53,294 nucleotides of DNA from Cryobacterium algoricola (GTDB lineage: Bacteria; Actinomycetota; Actinomycetes; Actinomycetales; Microbacteriaceae), in NCBI RefSeq assembly GCF_004402485.1, contig NZ_SOFG01000026.1, positions 1-53,294 on the forward strand, read 5' to 3'. Positions 1-8,770 of this stretch are shown piece after piece (position 1 is the stretch's first letter; each line of letters starts with the position of its first letter). A program made the translations under genes and the position numbers. The notes beneath the pieces are model-generated. The model was not told the origin of the DNA. It made no database searches and was given only the letters and a program-made list of their open reading frames with translations.

Positions 1-48
1 AGCCGCCTGCCGCAGCCGCAGCCGCGGCCGCAGCCGCCGCACCCGCCG

Positions 49-561
49 CTACGAACCGGCCGTGGGAGCGGGGGCCGGCGTGGACGTGCCCGGGGCGGCG
101 TGCTGGTGCGCCTTCACGTCGGCGCGCACAAGGTGGCGCAGGGCGTGGCGCCACCGCTTCGGTACGTCGGCCTTGGACTTGTCTGCCTTGGCGGCCTCGA
201 TCTTCGTGAGGTACTGGCTGGCCTGCGCGCCGTATGCTCCGGCGAGGACGTCCGTGCGAATGGCGGCGAGGGCCGCGGGCCGTGCGACCGCGTCGAGCTT
301 GATCGCCGCGCGCAGGTCCGCGCGCAACTGAGCAACGGTCTTTACGGTCTCGTCCGCGGCGACAGCGGTGTTGGCGGATGCCGACACGGCGGTCGCGAGT
401 GAACCGGCGACGGTGGACCCCGAGACGGAGGACGCTGCAACGGTCACGGGCATCTCGGCCGCGCTCGCCGCGCCGACCGCGAACGTGCCGCCCGCAATCA
501 GGCCGAGGCTGAGCGTCCCCGCGGCGACAACGGTCGTGGCTCGCTTCGTGAATGCATTCAT
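49..561 (-). CDS. small exported protein of unknown function
   Basis: I do not recognise a family. The 170-residue product starts at the ATG at 561, chosen over a longer frame because AAAGGCAGGA lies just upstream and the start opens a classical signal peptide: a basic MNAFTKR end, a hydrophobic core at about 9-30 and an Ala-x-Ala-type site near residue 35. The mature part begins with an Ala/Ser/Thr-rich stretch, continues as an Ala/Lys/Arg-rich probably helical region with a basic RWRHALRHL segment, and ends in a Pro/Ala/Thr tail. It is transcribed away from the response-regulator gene across a 153-bp gap, so it may be a target of that system (inference). The call of an exported protein is firm; the function is open. 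Confidence 0.7.
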   Translation of the reverse strand: MNAFTKRATTVVAAGTLSLGLIAGGTFAVGAASAAEMPVTVAASSVSGSTVAGSLATAVSASANTAVAADETVKTVAQLRADLRAAIKLDAVARPAALAAIRTDVLAGAYGAQASQYLTKIEAAKADKSKADVPKRWRHALRHLVRADVKAHQHAAPGTSTPAPAPTAGS

Positions 562-714
562 GTGTTCCTGCCTTTCGCTGGACCGGGAGGGTCCCGGCGG
601 TGAAGCCACAGTGGCAGGCGCACGCAAACGTCGTGTTCGGGAAATGTTCGGAACATGTAAGGCGAGTCGGGCATCCGCCCGCCCGGTTCGCAGCAACCGG
701 CGCCTACTGGCTTA

Positions 715-1410
715 ATGGATGCTGTGAGCGACGACAAAGGGCTGGTGCTGGTTGTCGAAGACGACCCCGCAATCGCGGACATCGAACGCCTCTACCTCGT
801 GCGCGCGGGTTTCACCGTGCATCTGGAGTCCGACGGGCGCGCGGGCCTCGAGCAGGTGCGCCGGTTGCGGCCGGCCGCGGTGATCCTGGATGTCGGCCTG
901 CCCGGGCTCGACGGGATCGAGGTGTGCCGGGCCATGCGCGAGGCGGGGGACTGGACGCCCGTGCTCTTCGTCACCGCACGCGACGACGAGGTCGACCGCG
1001 TGCTCGGCATCGAACTGGGTGCGGATGATTACGTGACCAAGCCGTTTTCGCCGAGGGAACTCGTCGCACGGGTGAAGGGAATCGTGCGCCGTTCCTCGGG
1101 CCTCATCGGTGACGCGGTGCTGCGGGTGGAGGATGTGACGCTCGACCCGGCGACGCGCCTGGTCGCGCGCGGCGGCATCCGCGTGGACCTGACCGCGACC
1201 GAATTCGACCTGCTCGCCCAGCTGATGGCGCGGCCCGGACGGGTGTATGCGCGGGAGGAACTGCTCTCCCTGGTCTGGGGAATCGCCGACTACAGTGCGA
1301 GCAGGACGGTCGACGTGCACGTCGCCCAACTGCGTGCCAAGCTCGGCGAGGGAAATCCGATCCGCACGGTGCGCGGCGTCGGTTATTCCGTCGCCGGCCG
1401 GGAGGGCTGA
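715..1410 (+). CDS. OmpR/PhoB-family response regulator
   Basis: DNA-binding response regulator of a two-component system, 231 residues. The receiver domain (about 10-122) has the acidic pocket E15/D16/D17, the phosphoacceptor D59 in LDVGLPG, and the conserved Lys in TKPFSPREL. The C-terminal winged-helix domain (about 135-228) shows the family's TATEFDLLAQL and SASRTVDVHVAQLRAKLG signatures. There is no clear ribosome-binding site before ATG 715; an in-frame GTG at 724 is an alternative start. The partner kinase starts 3 bp after the stop, so the two are co-transcribed. The signal and regulon cannot be told from sequence. Confidence 0.95.
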   Translation: MDAVSDDKGLVLVVEDDPAIADIERLYLVRAGFTVHLESDGRAGLEQVRRLRPAAVILDVGLPGLDGIEVCRAMREAGDWTPVLFVTARDDEVDRVLGIELGADDYVTKPFSPRELVARVKGIVRRSSGLIGDAVLRVEDVTLDPATRLVARGGIRVDLTATEFDLLAQLMARPGRVYAREELLSLVWGIADYSASRTVDVHVAQLRAKLGEGNPIRTVRGVGYSVAGREG

Positions 1411-1413
1411 GCG

Positions 1414-2856
1414 GTGCGGCGCTGGTTCGGGTCACTCGGCGGCAGGATCCTGCTCGTCACGGTCGGCGTGGCGTTCGTTGCGGTTCTCGTCACTGCCGTC
1501 GTGTCCCTGCAACTCGTGCAGACCCTGGTCACGACGCAGGCCCAGGCGGACCTCGGTGCCCGGACGACCGCACTGAGCCAGCGGCCGCTCGCGACCCTGC
1601 GCATCCTGCTCGAGGACGACACCCTCCTCGGCGCGCGCGGCGAGCGCTTTGTGTTGGTCGGCGCCGACGGGACGGTACCGGAAACAGGTTCGGGTGCGCG
1701 CACGGTCACGCAGGACGTCAAGAGACGCATCACCCAGGTATTGGATGCCGGCCGCTCGGTGTCGACCTCGCTGCAGATTCGGGGTGAGTCGTACGTGGTG
1801 GAAGCGAGGCCGCTCGCGGGAGGCGGCGGTCTCGTCGGCTTTGTGCGCGTTGCGGACATCACCGACTCGGGCAGACTCGTCGCCGGGCGCATCCTGCTGG
1901 CCGTGCTCGTCGGGCTCGTCGTGGCCGTGCTCGCCGGACTGTTCCTGTCCCGGCGGTTGGCACGACCGCTGGAGCGGACCGCACGAGCCGCTCGGCGGCT
2001 TGCCGACGGTGATCGCGGCGTGCTGATCGCGGCCCAGGGCATCCCGGAGATCGACGACGTGTCCCGCTCGCTCCGGGCGCTCGACCGCGCGCTGGGTACG
2101 AGTGAGACCCGTCAACGGGAGTTCCTGCTTTCGGTGTCTCACGAGATCCGCACGCCGTTGACCGCGATCCGTGGGTACGCGGAGGCCCTCGCCGAGGGCG
2201 TGATTCCGGCAAGCGGCAGCGCGGCGGTCGGCGAGGTACTGGTCGCGGAGACGAAACGCGTTGACCGTTTCGTGAGCGACCTGCTCGAACTCGCCCGCCT
2301 TGAAGCGGATGACTTCACCGTGCACCTTCAGCCGATCGACGTCGGCGGAGTGCTCGCGCAGGCCGCGCTCGCTTGGCAGGGTCAATGCACGCAGCTTGGC
2401 GTCGTGCTGCGCGTCGCCGGGCCGGGGGACGATGCGGGCGTGGGCGTGGGCGTGGGCGTGGGCGCGGGCGCGGTGCCAGGTGTCCTCACGATCGTGACTG
2501 ACGGCATGCGCCTGCGCCAGATCGTCGACGGCCTGCTCGAGAACGCTCTGCGCGCAACACCGACCGGCGGCGAGGTCGTACTCGCGGCCCGCCGGGTCGA
2601 TGGCCGCCATGTACGTGTCGAGGTGCGCGACAGCGGCCCTGGTTTGAGCACATCGGATGCCACCGTCGCGTTCGAGCGCGGAGTCCTGCGAGCCAAGTAC
2701 CGCGACATCCGCCCGGTCAACACGGGCCTGGGCCTGTCCATCGCCGCCCGGCTGGTGACCAGGATGGGCGGCACGATCACCGTGCACTCCGCGGCCGAGG
2801 GCGGCGCGTGTTTCGCCGTGGTGCTCCCGGTCGGCGACGGGCCCATTGCGCGCTGA
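1414..2856 (+). CDS. membrane sensor histidine kinase
   Basis: Sensor kinase paired with the preceding regulator, GTG start. In order: a short cytoplasmic end, TM1 at about 11-34, an extracytoplasmic sensor loop of roughly 120 residues, TM2 at about 158-178, a HAMP linker, the dimerisation/phosphoacceptor domain with H243 in SVSHEIRTPLTAIRGY, and a C-terminal ATPase domain ending with a DSGPGL G1 box and a GLGLSIA G2 box. An odd Gly-Val/Gly-Ala run encoded by six tandem hexamers (2437-2472) sits between the phosphoacceptor domain and the ATPase N box. Length and order are normal for the family. Confidence 0.95.
   Translation: MRRWFGSLGGRILLVTVGVAFVAVLVTAVVSLQLVQTLVTTQAQADLGARTTALSQRPLATLRILLEDDTLLGARGERFVLVGADGTVPETGSGARTVTQDVKRRITQVLDAGRSVSTSLQIRGESYVVEARPLAGGGGLVGFVRVADITDSGRLVAGRILLAVLVGLVVAVLAGLFLSRRLARPLERTARAARRLADGDRGVLIAAQGIPEIDDVSRSLRALDRALGTSETRQREFLLSVSHEIRTPLTAIRGYAEALAEGVIPASGSAAVGEVLVAETKRVDRFVSDLLELARLEADDFTVHLQPIDVGGVLAQAALAWQGQCTQLGVVLRVAGPGDDAGVGVGVGVGAGAVPGVLTIVTDGMRLRQIVDGLLENALRATPTGGEVVLAARRVDGRHVRVEVRDSGPGLSTSDATVAFERGVLRAKYRDIRPVNTGLGLSIAARLVTRMGGTITVHSAAEGGACFAVVLPVGDGPIAR
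2437..2472 (+). repeat. hexanucleotide microsatellite inside the kinase gene
   Basis: Four copies of GGCGTG followed by two of GGCGCG, in frame, encoding a Gly-Val/Gly-Ala run in the kinase. Changes in copy number would keep the frame and only alter linker length. Confidence 0.9.
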
Positions 2857-2896
2857 GGCGAGCGGCGCGCGCCGGGGCATGCGCCTGCGGCGAGAC

Positions 2897-3391
2897 CTAC
2901 CGGACCAGGCGCACCTCGTGCAGCTGCTCGCCGAGCACTTCCTGCACCTGCTCGTGACCGTCTGGGGCGTAACCGTTGCGGGTGTAGAAGGCGTGGGCGC
3001 GCGGGTTGACCGCGGCGACCCAGAGGTAGGACGGCCCGGCGTCGACGACGGCGTCGAACAACTTCTGGCCGATGCCGCTGCCGTGCTTGTCCTCGAGCAG
3101 GTACATGAAGTACAGCTCGTGGGCGGCGGGGGCGCTTTCGTCGCGGGCGGGCCCGCTGCCGGCGAAGCCGACGACCTCTCCGTCGACGAGCGCGACGACC
3201 TGGCGGTATTCGGCGCCCTGCGTGGTGAACCGGCGCCACATGGCGGCGAGGCGCTGCGGCCGCAGCTGGGAGAGGGCCGCCTGACTCAGCAGGTGATCGT
3301 AGGTTTCGTGCCAGCAGAGGGCGTGTACGCGGCCCAGACTCTCGGCATCCGCTTCTTCGACGGGCCGAACAACGACGGTGGTGGTGTCCAT
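2897..3391 (-). CDS. GNAT-family N-acetyltransferase
   Basis: Acyl-CoA-dependent N-acetyltransferase of 164 residues; substrate unknown. The N-terminal strand VVVRPVEEADAES and the following helix are typical, the central strands carry VVALVDGEVVGF, and the acetyl-CoA pyrophosphate loop is recognisable as LEDKHGSGIGQKLF. The end has the usual AHAFYTRNGY motif. It is convergent with the kinase gene (40 bp apart) and stands alone on the minus strand. Confidence 0.9.
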   Translation of the reverse strand: MDTTTVVVRPVEEADAESLGRVHALCWHETYDHLLSQAALSQLRPQRLAAMWRRFTTQGAEYRQVVALVDGEVVGFAGSGPARDESAPAAHELYFMYLLEDKHGSGIGQKLFDAVVDAGPSYLWVAAVNPRAHAFYTRNGYAPDGHEQVQEVLGEQLHEVRLVR

Positions 3392-3436
3392 ATTCTGACC
3401 CTAACCCAGCCGGGGGACACCGGTTGACCGCGTGTG

Positions 3437-3537
3437 CGGGGGCTAACTCAGGAGATTCGACGTGGTGGGACAGTGAGTACCCCGAATGCTGCCGGACTGC
3501 ACGCGACGGAGGGACGATTTTCCTGAGTTAGCCCCCG
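3437..3537. repeat. inverted-repeat element, copy A (67-bp spacer)
   Basis: Perfect 17-bp arms, CGGGGGCTAACTCAGGA at 3437-3453 and its reverse complement at 3521-3537. The shared 13-bp core GGCTAACTCAGGA is separated from its partner by exactly 67 bp, as in the copy at 31835-31927. The spacer shows no similarity to the other copy and no ORF. The rest of the 3392-3733 gap holds only the hairpin at 3623-3656. Confidence 0.85.
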
Positions 3538-3622
3538 ACGGCCGCGGAGAACGCCCGGAAATGGTGGCCGCAGGCCGCGAAATCGCGCGGTGGTGCCGTG
3601 GATGGCACAGGAATCACGCACA

Positions 3623-3656
3623 AACGGGCCGGACTCCTGGTGGAGGCCGGCCCGTT
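3623..3656 (-). terminator. hairpin terminator of the helicase gene
   Basis: Ten-bp stem AACGGGCCGG / CCGGCCCGTT with a nested CTCC-TGGT-GGAG inner stem, about 78 bp past the helicase stop codon on the minus strand. There is no long U tract, as is common in high-GC actinobacteria. Confidence 0.6.
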
Positions 3657-3733
3657 GGGTCGTGCGGGGTGACACGAGCGGATGCCGGGGGGTTCAGCCC
3701 CGGCAGCCGGTCGCGCCCTGGTGCTGGTGCTGC

Positions 3734-5419
3734 TTAGCCCTGGGCGCGGCGCGGGGCCGAGCGACGGGCTCCGCCGGCGCCGGCTCCCGAGCCGGATCCG
3801 CGGACGAGTCCGCCGACCTGCAGGCCGCCGGAGCGACCGGAGCCCTGCGGGGCGTGGCTGCGACCGGATGCCGCGGGGCGGCCCGAGTGCTCCTGGCGCG
3901 CTCCGCCGGCGGAGGCGGTGTCGTTGCTCCGGCTGCCGCGGTTGCCGCGAACGGGCGCGGTGCTCGCGCCGTCGCGGTCGTCACGGCCGCGGGCGCGCTG
4001 CCCGTCGGACGAACGAGAGGTGTCGGAGGACGACGAGGACGCATAGGAGCGGCTGCCGCCCTGTGAGGAGGACGAGGAGCGTCCGCCGGAGCGACCGCCC
4101 TCGGAGCGTCCGCCCTCTGAGCGACCGCCCTGCGAGCGACCGCCTTCGGAACGTCCGCCCTGTGAGCGTCCGCCCTGCGAGCGTCCGCCCTGGGACTGGC
4201 GCTGCTGCTGCGGCTGTTCGCTGCGCGGTGCCGGCTTGACGTATGCGGCGACGTCGCCGACGAGGGCGGCGACGGCGGGGGAGTCCGCGGTGACGCGCTG
4301 CGGGGTCACCTTGATGGCGGCCTTGCGCAGCAGGTCCGCGGTGTCGCGACGCTGCTCCGGGAGCACGAGGGTGACGACGTCACCGGCGTGCCCGGCGCGG
4401 GCGGTACGGCCCGAGCGGTGCGTGTACGCCTTGTGCTCTGCCGGCGGGTCGACGTGGATGACGAGCTCGATGTCGTCGACGTGCACGCCGCGAGCGGCGA
4501 CATCCGTTGCGACGAGCACGCTCACGTCGCCGTTGCTGAACGCGGCGAGGTTGCGGTCACGGGCGACCTGCGAGAGGTTGCCGTGCAGGTCGACCGAGGG
4601 GATGCCCGCCTCGGTGAGTGCCTTGGCGAGCTTCTTCGCGTGGTGCTTGGTGCGCATGAAGAGGATGCGGCGTCCGGTTCCGGAGGCCAGCTTCTCGATG
4701 AGCGCCTTCTTCTGTTCGGCGTTGTCGACCTCGAAGACGTGGTGCGTCATCGCGGAGACGATGCTGTTCGAGTCGTCGACCGAGTGCAGCACCTCGTTGT
4801 GGAGGAACTTGCGGACGATCTTGTCGACGCCGTTGTCCAGGGTGGCCGAGAACAGCAGGCGCTGGCCGCCGGTGGGCGTCTTGTCGAGGATGCGGGTGAC
4901 GACGGGCAGGAAGCCGAGGTCGGCCATGTGGTCGGCCTCGTCGAGCACGGTGATCTCGACGGAGTCGAGGTTGACGTAGCCCTGCTTCATCAGGTCTTCG
5001 AGGCGTCCGGGGCAGGCGACGACGATGTCGACGCCGGCCTTGAGCGCGGAGACCTGGCGGCCCTGGGAGACGCCGCCGAAGATGGTCGTCGTGTTGAGGC
5101 CGTATGCCTCGGCGAACGGGGTGAGCGCGTTGGTGATCTGGGTGGCGAGCTCGCGGGTCGGCGCGAGGATCAGGCCGAGCGGGCGGCCCGGGCGGCGCTT
5201 GCCGCCGGCGAGCTTGCCGCCGAGGCGCGCGGCCATCGGGATGGCGAACGCGAGGGTCTTGCCGGAGCCGGTCTTGCCGCGACCGAGCACGTCTCGGCCC
5301 TTGAGGGTGTCGGGGAGGGTGTCGACCTGGATCGGAAAGGGGCTGTCGATTCCCTGGGCCGTGAGAACGGCAACGAGGGGAGCCGGCACGCCAAGCGCGC
5401 CGAAGGAAATTTCAGACAA
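3734..5419 (-). CDS. DEAD-box ATP-dependent RNA helicase with RG/S-rich tail
   Basis: ATP-dependent RNA helicase of 561 residues, RhlE/DeaD-like, probably acting in ribosome assembly or mRNA turnover. All core motifs are present: Q motif near residues 6-31, Walker A GKTGSGKT at about 48-55, PTRELA, GG, CPGR, the DEAD box near 160 (LDEADHMADLGF), SAT, and in the second RecA domain FMRTKHHA, VATDVAARGVHV and HRSGRTARAG. After about residue 400 comes a disordered tail built from Gln/Glu-Gly-Gly-Arg-Ser pentapeptides and Ser-rich segments, which in related helicases binds RNA non-specifically. The gene stands alone with a long upstream gap (5420-5714). On the minus strand a TTGACA lies at 5672-5677; if it is the -35 box, the leader would be about 220 nt, as is seen for cold-regulated helicases (inference). 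Confidence 0.95.
   Translation of the reverse strand: MSEISFGALGVPAPLVAVLTAQGIDSPFPIQVDTLPDTLKGRDVLGRGKTGSGKTLAFAIPMAARLGGKLAGGKRRPGRPLGLILAPTRELATQITNALTPFAEAYGLNTTTIFGGVSQGRQVSALKAGVDIVVACPGRLEDLMKQGYVNLDSVEITVLDEADHMADLGFLPVVTRILDKTPTGGQRLLFSATLDNGVDKIVRKFLHNEVLHSVDDSNSIVSAMTHHVFEVDNAEQKKALIEKLASGTGRRILFMRTKHHAKKLAKALTEAGIPSVDLHGNLSQVARDRNLAAFSNGDVSVLVATDVAARGVHVDDIELVIHVDPPAEHKAYTHRSGRTARAGHAGDVVTLVLPEQRRDTADLLRKAAIKVTPQRVTADSPAVAALVGDVAAYVKPAPRSEQPQQQRQSQGGRSQGGRSQGGRSEGGRSQGGRSEGGRSEGGRSGGRSSSSSQGGSRSYASSSSSDTSRSSDGQRARGRDDRDGASTAPVRGNRGSRSNDTASAGGARQEHSGRPAASGRSHAPQGSGRSGGLQVGGLVRGSGSGAGAGGARRSAPRRAQG
4080..4196 (-). repeat. 15-bp-period repeats coding the helicase tail
   Basis: Degenerate tandem 15-bp units coding the GGRS(Q/E) pentapeptides of the helicase tail, in frame and imperfect. 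Confidence 0.8.
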
Positions 5420-5714
5420 AGTGGTGCCTTTCAGGCATCAGAGCCCTCCGTCGAACCGTGTGCGCACCCCGAGTGAGGGAATGCAGGCTTCGGAGCCAGG
5501 AGGATTCACATGGCGAAGGTGCCGATGGGCACATCCGTTCGCCGTAAGAATGTTCATTCGCAATATGCGCTCGGCCCGCCAGGATGGTGGGCCGCCGCAA
5601 CAAGAAGAGGGCGTTCTACGACGCAGCGAGCGCAGCGATGCATTCGCAAGTTGTTCCAGTGTAGCGGATGCTGTCAAGCACCCTCCCAGGAAACTCCCGA
5701 TCAGCCCCGCCCGC
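5420..5714. other. intergenic leader region upstream of the helicase
   Basis: No convincing gene. It holds the presumed promoter and long leader of the helicase on the minus strand. On the plus strand there is an ideal AGGAGG (5498-5503) placed 6 nt before an ATG at 5510, but the reading frame behind it loses actinobacterial codon bias and runs into the antisense of the DUF1684 gene. Confidence 0.4.
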
Positions 5715-6353
5715 CTAGTCGAGGCTTCCGGTGTAGAGCTCGCCGACGGGGACATCCACCGTGACGGTGTTGCCTGCCTGCGCGAGCGGGCAGGCCCACA
5801 TCGGGTCGTATGCGCACGACGGGTTGTACGCGAAGTTGAAGTCGAGGATCAGGGTGTCGTCGTCGACGCCGGGGCCGAGGTCCGCCCCCTTGATCGTGTC
5901 GAGCAGGTAGCGCCCGCCGCCGTACGTTCCGCCGGGCCGGCCGGCGAGACCGTCCTTGATCGGCAGGAACAGGCCGCCGCCGTAACTGCCGAGTCGCCAA
6001 AGGTCGATCGGGCCGAGGTAGGGCAGGCGCACGATGCCGACCAGGTCGAACGGCACGGTGCCGTCCGTCCCGGTCTCGACCGCGATCCGGTGCGGCTCCG
6101 GCGCCCGGTGCACCTCCACCTCAAAGCGCCAGTCCGGGTCGTACGGCGCGACCGTGAGCCCCGTGAACGCGGACCGGTCGTCGGGCAGCAGCGGCGACGA
6201 CGGATGCCCCGCGAACAGGTCATCACGCCCACTCCGCCAGAGCTCGTGCCCAGCCGCGGGGTTCTGCACGCTCAGTTGCCGCACGCCGGCATACAGACCG
6301 GTCACGCGACGGCGCCAGTCGGCGAGCTGAAGGGCCCCGAGGGTCGAGCTCAT
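5715..6353 (-). CDS. DUF1684 family protein
   Basis: Protein of 212 residues with the conserved end of the DUF1684 family: GGGRYLLDTIKGAD followed by LDFNFAYNPSCAYDP and the WACPLA block. The biochemical function of the family is not established to my knowledge. The start ATG overlaps the stop of the upstream SRPBCC-like gene by the ATGA arrangement, so the two are translationally coupled. No signal peptide is visible. Confidence 0.85.
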   Translation of the reverse strand: MSSTLGALQLADWRRRVTGLYAGVRQLSVQNPAAGHELWRSGRDDLFAGHPSSPLLPDDRSAFTGLTVAPYDPDWRFEVEVHRAPEPHRIAVETGTDGTVPFDLVGIVRLPYLGPIDLWRLGSYGGGLFLPIKDGLAGRPGGTYGGGRYLLDTIKGADLGPGVDDDTLILDFNFAYNPSCAYDPMWACPLAQAGNTVTVDVPVGELYTGSLD

Positions 6354-6934
6354 TCGGTGACCTCCGTCGGCGCAGAATCGACGTCGGCTTCGTCAGGGCC
6401 GGCGGATGCGTCCCCGCCTGTCGTGTCCGCAAACCCGGCAGCGTCGATGCCCACATCGAAACGCCAGGTCGGGGCCAGTCGCTTGAGTTGCAGCATTCGC
6501 CACTGCCACATCATCCAGAACACCGGCCAGCTCGGCAGGGTGAGCGCGCCGGTGCCGAAGATGAGCTGGTCGCGGTAGAGCGTCTTGCCGGTGCCGGCCG
6601 GGTCTGCCGACACGGCCATCCGGTGGTCCCAGAGCGTGACGGCCTCGAGGGCGCCGGACACGCCCCGGCCGGTGTCGCGCACGATGCGCACGCCGTCGCG
6701 CCGCTCGGTCGACATCTGCAGCCGGATCACCTGCTTGCCCATCGGCACGAGCCCGAGCGCGGTGAGTTCGACCGGGTGCTCGCCGGGTTCCCAGATCGAG
6801 GGGAAGCCGTCGGCCTCGAGCGACTCCACGCTGATGAGGGGCGAACTCACCTCGCGGAAGACGGCGGGGCTCTGCAGGGCGCGCCACGCGGCATCCGGCG
6901 GGCAATCGAGGATTTCTTTCAGGAGAACACGCAT
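6350..6934 (-). CDS. SRPBCC (START-like) domain protein
   Basis: 194 residues resembling a helix-grip ligand-binding protein: an N-terminal LLKEILDCPPDAAWRALQSPAVF segment read as strand plus helix (given here only as a landmark at residues 4-26), then a central series of strands with GRGVSGALEAVTLWDHRM, and a long C-terminal helix around WQWRMLQLKRL. The last 40 residues are acidic and probably disordered. Ligand unknown. A CAGACT about 6 nt upstream of the ATG may be the -10 box of a leaderless transcript. First gene of the pair with the DUF1684 gene. Confidence 0.65.
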   Translation of the reverse strand: MRVLLKEILDCPPDAAWRALQSPAVFREVSSPLISVESLEADGFPSIWEPGEHPVELTALGLVPMGKQVIRLQMSTERRDGVRIVRDTGRGVSGALEAVTLWDHRMAVSADPAGTGKTLYRDQLIFGTGALTLPSWPVFWMMWQWRMLQLKRLAPTWRFDVGIDAAGFADTTGGDASAGPDEADVDSAPTEVTE

Positions 6935-6976
6935 GCCCCCAGTCTGTGGTGCCGGGGCATGCAGTACAACTGAGGA

Positions 6977-7411
6977 GTGGCAATTCGGTACTGGCTCGGG
7001 GTCGCGCAGCGCGACAACGTGCGGCGGGGCGTCGCCATGGGGTTCGCGCAGGCCGGCTACCGGCTGCGCACCACGCTCGAGGGTATGCGGGAGAGCGACG
7101 GGGTCGTGTACTACTCACCGAAGACCGCCGTCGAGGGCGAACTGCTGCGCGAGTTCACCGCGATCGGGTTCGTCGCCGAGGGGAATGCGTACGAATTCCG
7201 CGACCCCGCCACGCCCTCCGGCACCTATGTGCCGTGGCGGCGCCGCATCGACTACGACACGGATGCCGTCAGCGCGTCGATCCGCCCGCTCCTGAACGTG
7301 CTCGAGTTCACCCGGTCCGATCCGGACTGGGGCTACCAGCTCCGCCGCGGGCTGCTCGAGATCTCGCGACACGATTACGACCTGATCCGGCGGCAGATGC
7401 GCCGGATGTAG
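6977..7411 (+). CDS. EVE-domain (UPF0310) protein
   Basis: Single EVE domain of 144 residues, a PUA-like fold thought to read modified bases or RNA. The diagnostic blocks are all present: RYWLGVAQRDNVRRGV at the start, a VVYYSPK motif, FTAIGFV, the PWRRRIDY block and WGYQLRRGLLEIS near the end. The GTG start is preceded directly by GAGGA and by TACAAC, suggesting a leaderless or very short-leader transcript. It is divergent from the SRPBCC-like gene with only 42 bp between them. Confidence 0.85.
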   Translation: MAIRYWLGVAQRDNVRRGVAMGFAQAGYRLRTTLEGMRESDGVVYYSPKTAVEGELLREFTAIGFVAEGNAYEFRDPATPSGTYVPWRRRIDYDTDAVSASIRPLLNVLEFTRSDPDWGYQLRRGLLEISRHDYDLIRRQMRRM

Positions 7412-7465
7412 GCGACAGCCCGGCGTCTCTCGCGTGCGCCCCACGCCCGCCCCAGCGACGTTGAT

Positions 7466-7471
7466 TAGACT
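7466..7471 (+). promoter_or_regulatory. candidate -10 box of a leaderless promoter
   Basis: TAGACT placed 7 bp before the ATG at 7479, the spacing expected for transcription starting at or next to the start codon. No clear -35 box. Confidence 0.45.
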
Positions 7472-7478
7472 CGCGGCT

Positions 7479-8750
7479 ATGACAGGCGATCTCTGGTGGG
7501 TGCCCTCGGCGATACTGCTCGCGTTCGTGGTCCTCGGGGTGACGCTCATCGTCGGGTCGGCCCGCCGGCGCCGCCGCGACCGCGAGCAGGCGGAGGCCGC
7601 GATCACCTCCGAACGCGCCCGCGCAGCCGCAATCGCGCTCGTGCGCGCCGACGACCAGGTCGGCTCCGCGACCGACGAGCTCGGGTTCGCGGTCGCCCAA
7701 TTCGGCGAGCCCGCAACCCGGGAGTTCGCGACCGCCCTCGACCTCTCCCGGCGTCAGTTGCGCGACGCCTTCGCACTGCAGCAGAAGCTCGACGACAGCA
7801 TTCCGGAGACCGAGTCGCAGCGGCGCCGTCTGACCGAACAGATCATCTCGCTCGCCGCGGAGGCCACGACCCGACTCGCCGAGCAGGACCGCGCCTTCAC
7901 GGCCCGCCGCGGCGTCGAACGCGATGCCCCGCTGCGGCTCGAGCAGCTCATCCGCCGGGTCGACCGGCTCACCGATCGCCTCGCGGCGGGGTCCGCGAGC
8001 ATCGACCGGCTCGGGCTCAGCTATTCCGCGGGCGCGCTCGCCGCGATCAGCGGCAACGTCGAAAAGGCCCGCGTCGCGCTCGGGCAGGCGAAACAGGCCA
8101 CGGATGCCGGGGCCGCCCACCTCGCGGCCGTCCCCGGATACCCGATCGGCGACGAACTCGCGGCCGCCGAACTCGGCCTCTTCCAGGCGGGCAAGCTCCT
8201 CGACGCGATCGAGACCGGCGAGGACCAGCTCCACATCGGCTACGCGACCCTCACCAAGGCCCTCGACTCCGCGGACGCCGAGATCGCCGAGGCTCGCACC
8301 CTCCGTGACGGACAGGACCAGTCCGTTTCGGCAACCGAACTGAACCGGGTGATCGCCGCGGCCGATGCGATCGTGGCCGAGCTGCGGCATCCGTCGCGGG
8401 TGAGCGACCCCGCCGCGGACCTCGCCCGGCTGCGCCAGGTGCTCGACGGGCTCGACGTCACCCGGTCGGAGGCGCGCAACCAGCAGCTGCGCCTCGACAA
8501 CGCCAGGGCAGCGCTCGCCGGCGCGCTGCTGGCCGCGCGCAGTCAGGGCGCCGTGACCCGCGACTTCATCGCCTCGCACAGCGGCAGGGTCGGGGCGGAG
8601 GCCCGCACCCGACTTGCCGAGTCCGAGCGGCTCATCGCACTCGCCGAGGCGGAAGCCGACCCCGTGACCGCCCTCGACGCCGCTCGCCGGGCGATGACCC
8701 TCGCAACGGATGCCGACGCCCTCGCCCGCTACGACGCGCGCTTCGCCTGA
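7479..8750 (+). CDS. membrane-anchored coiled-coil protein, TPM-tail-like
   Basis: 423 residues from the ATG at 7479, favoured over a GTG at 7434 because of the leaderless-type -10 box. One N-terminal membrane segment (about 5-24) is followed by an Arg-rich stop-transfer stretch and then almost entirely Ala/Arg/Glu/Leu-rich alpha-helical sequence with coiled-coil character. It resembles the long C-terminal region of actinobacterial TPM-domain proteins (ELGFAVAQFGEPATREF block, recalled rather than searched) but has no TPM domain itself. Topology puts the helical part in the cytoplasm. Function unknown. Confidence 0.65.
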   Translation: MTGDLWWVPSAILLAFVVLGVTLIVGSARRRRRDREQAEAAITSERARAAAIALVRADDQVGSATDELGFAVAQFGEPATREFATALDLSRRQLRDAFALQQKLDDSIPETESQRRRLTEQIISLAAEATTRLAEQDRAFTARRGVERDAPLRLEQLIRRVDRLTDRLAAGSASIDRLGLSYSAGALAAISGNVEKARVALGQAKQATDAGAAHLAAVPGYPIGDELAAAELGLFQAGKLLDAIETGEDQLHIGYATLTKALDSADAEIAEARTLRDGQDQSVSATELNRVIAAADAIVAELRHPSRVSDPAADLARLRQVLDGLDVTRSEARNQQLRLDNARAALAGALLAARSQGAVTRDFIASHSGRVGAEARTRLAESERLIALAEAEADPVTALDAARRAMTLATDADALARYDARFA

Positions 8751-8770
8751 CCGACCGGTAGCCTTTTCCG

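Noticed and set aside
1..48. GC-rich Pro/Ala-type repeat at the window start
   Set aside because: Too short and open in several frames; cannot be assigned to a gene.
5510..5764. 84-codon plus-strand ORF with a strong Shine-Dalgarno
   Set aside because: Composition unlike neighbouring genes after the first codons and it runs antisense into the DUF1684 gene; kept only as a low-interest finding.
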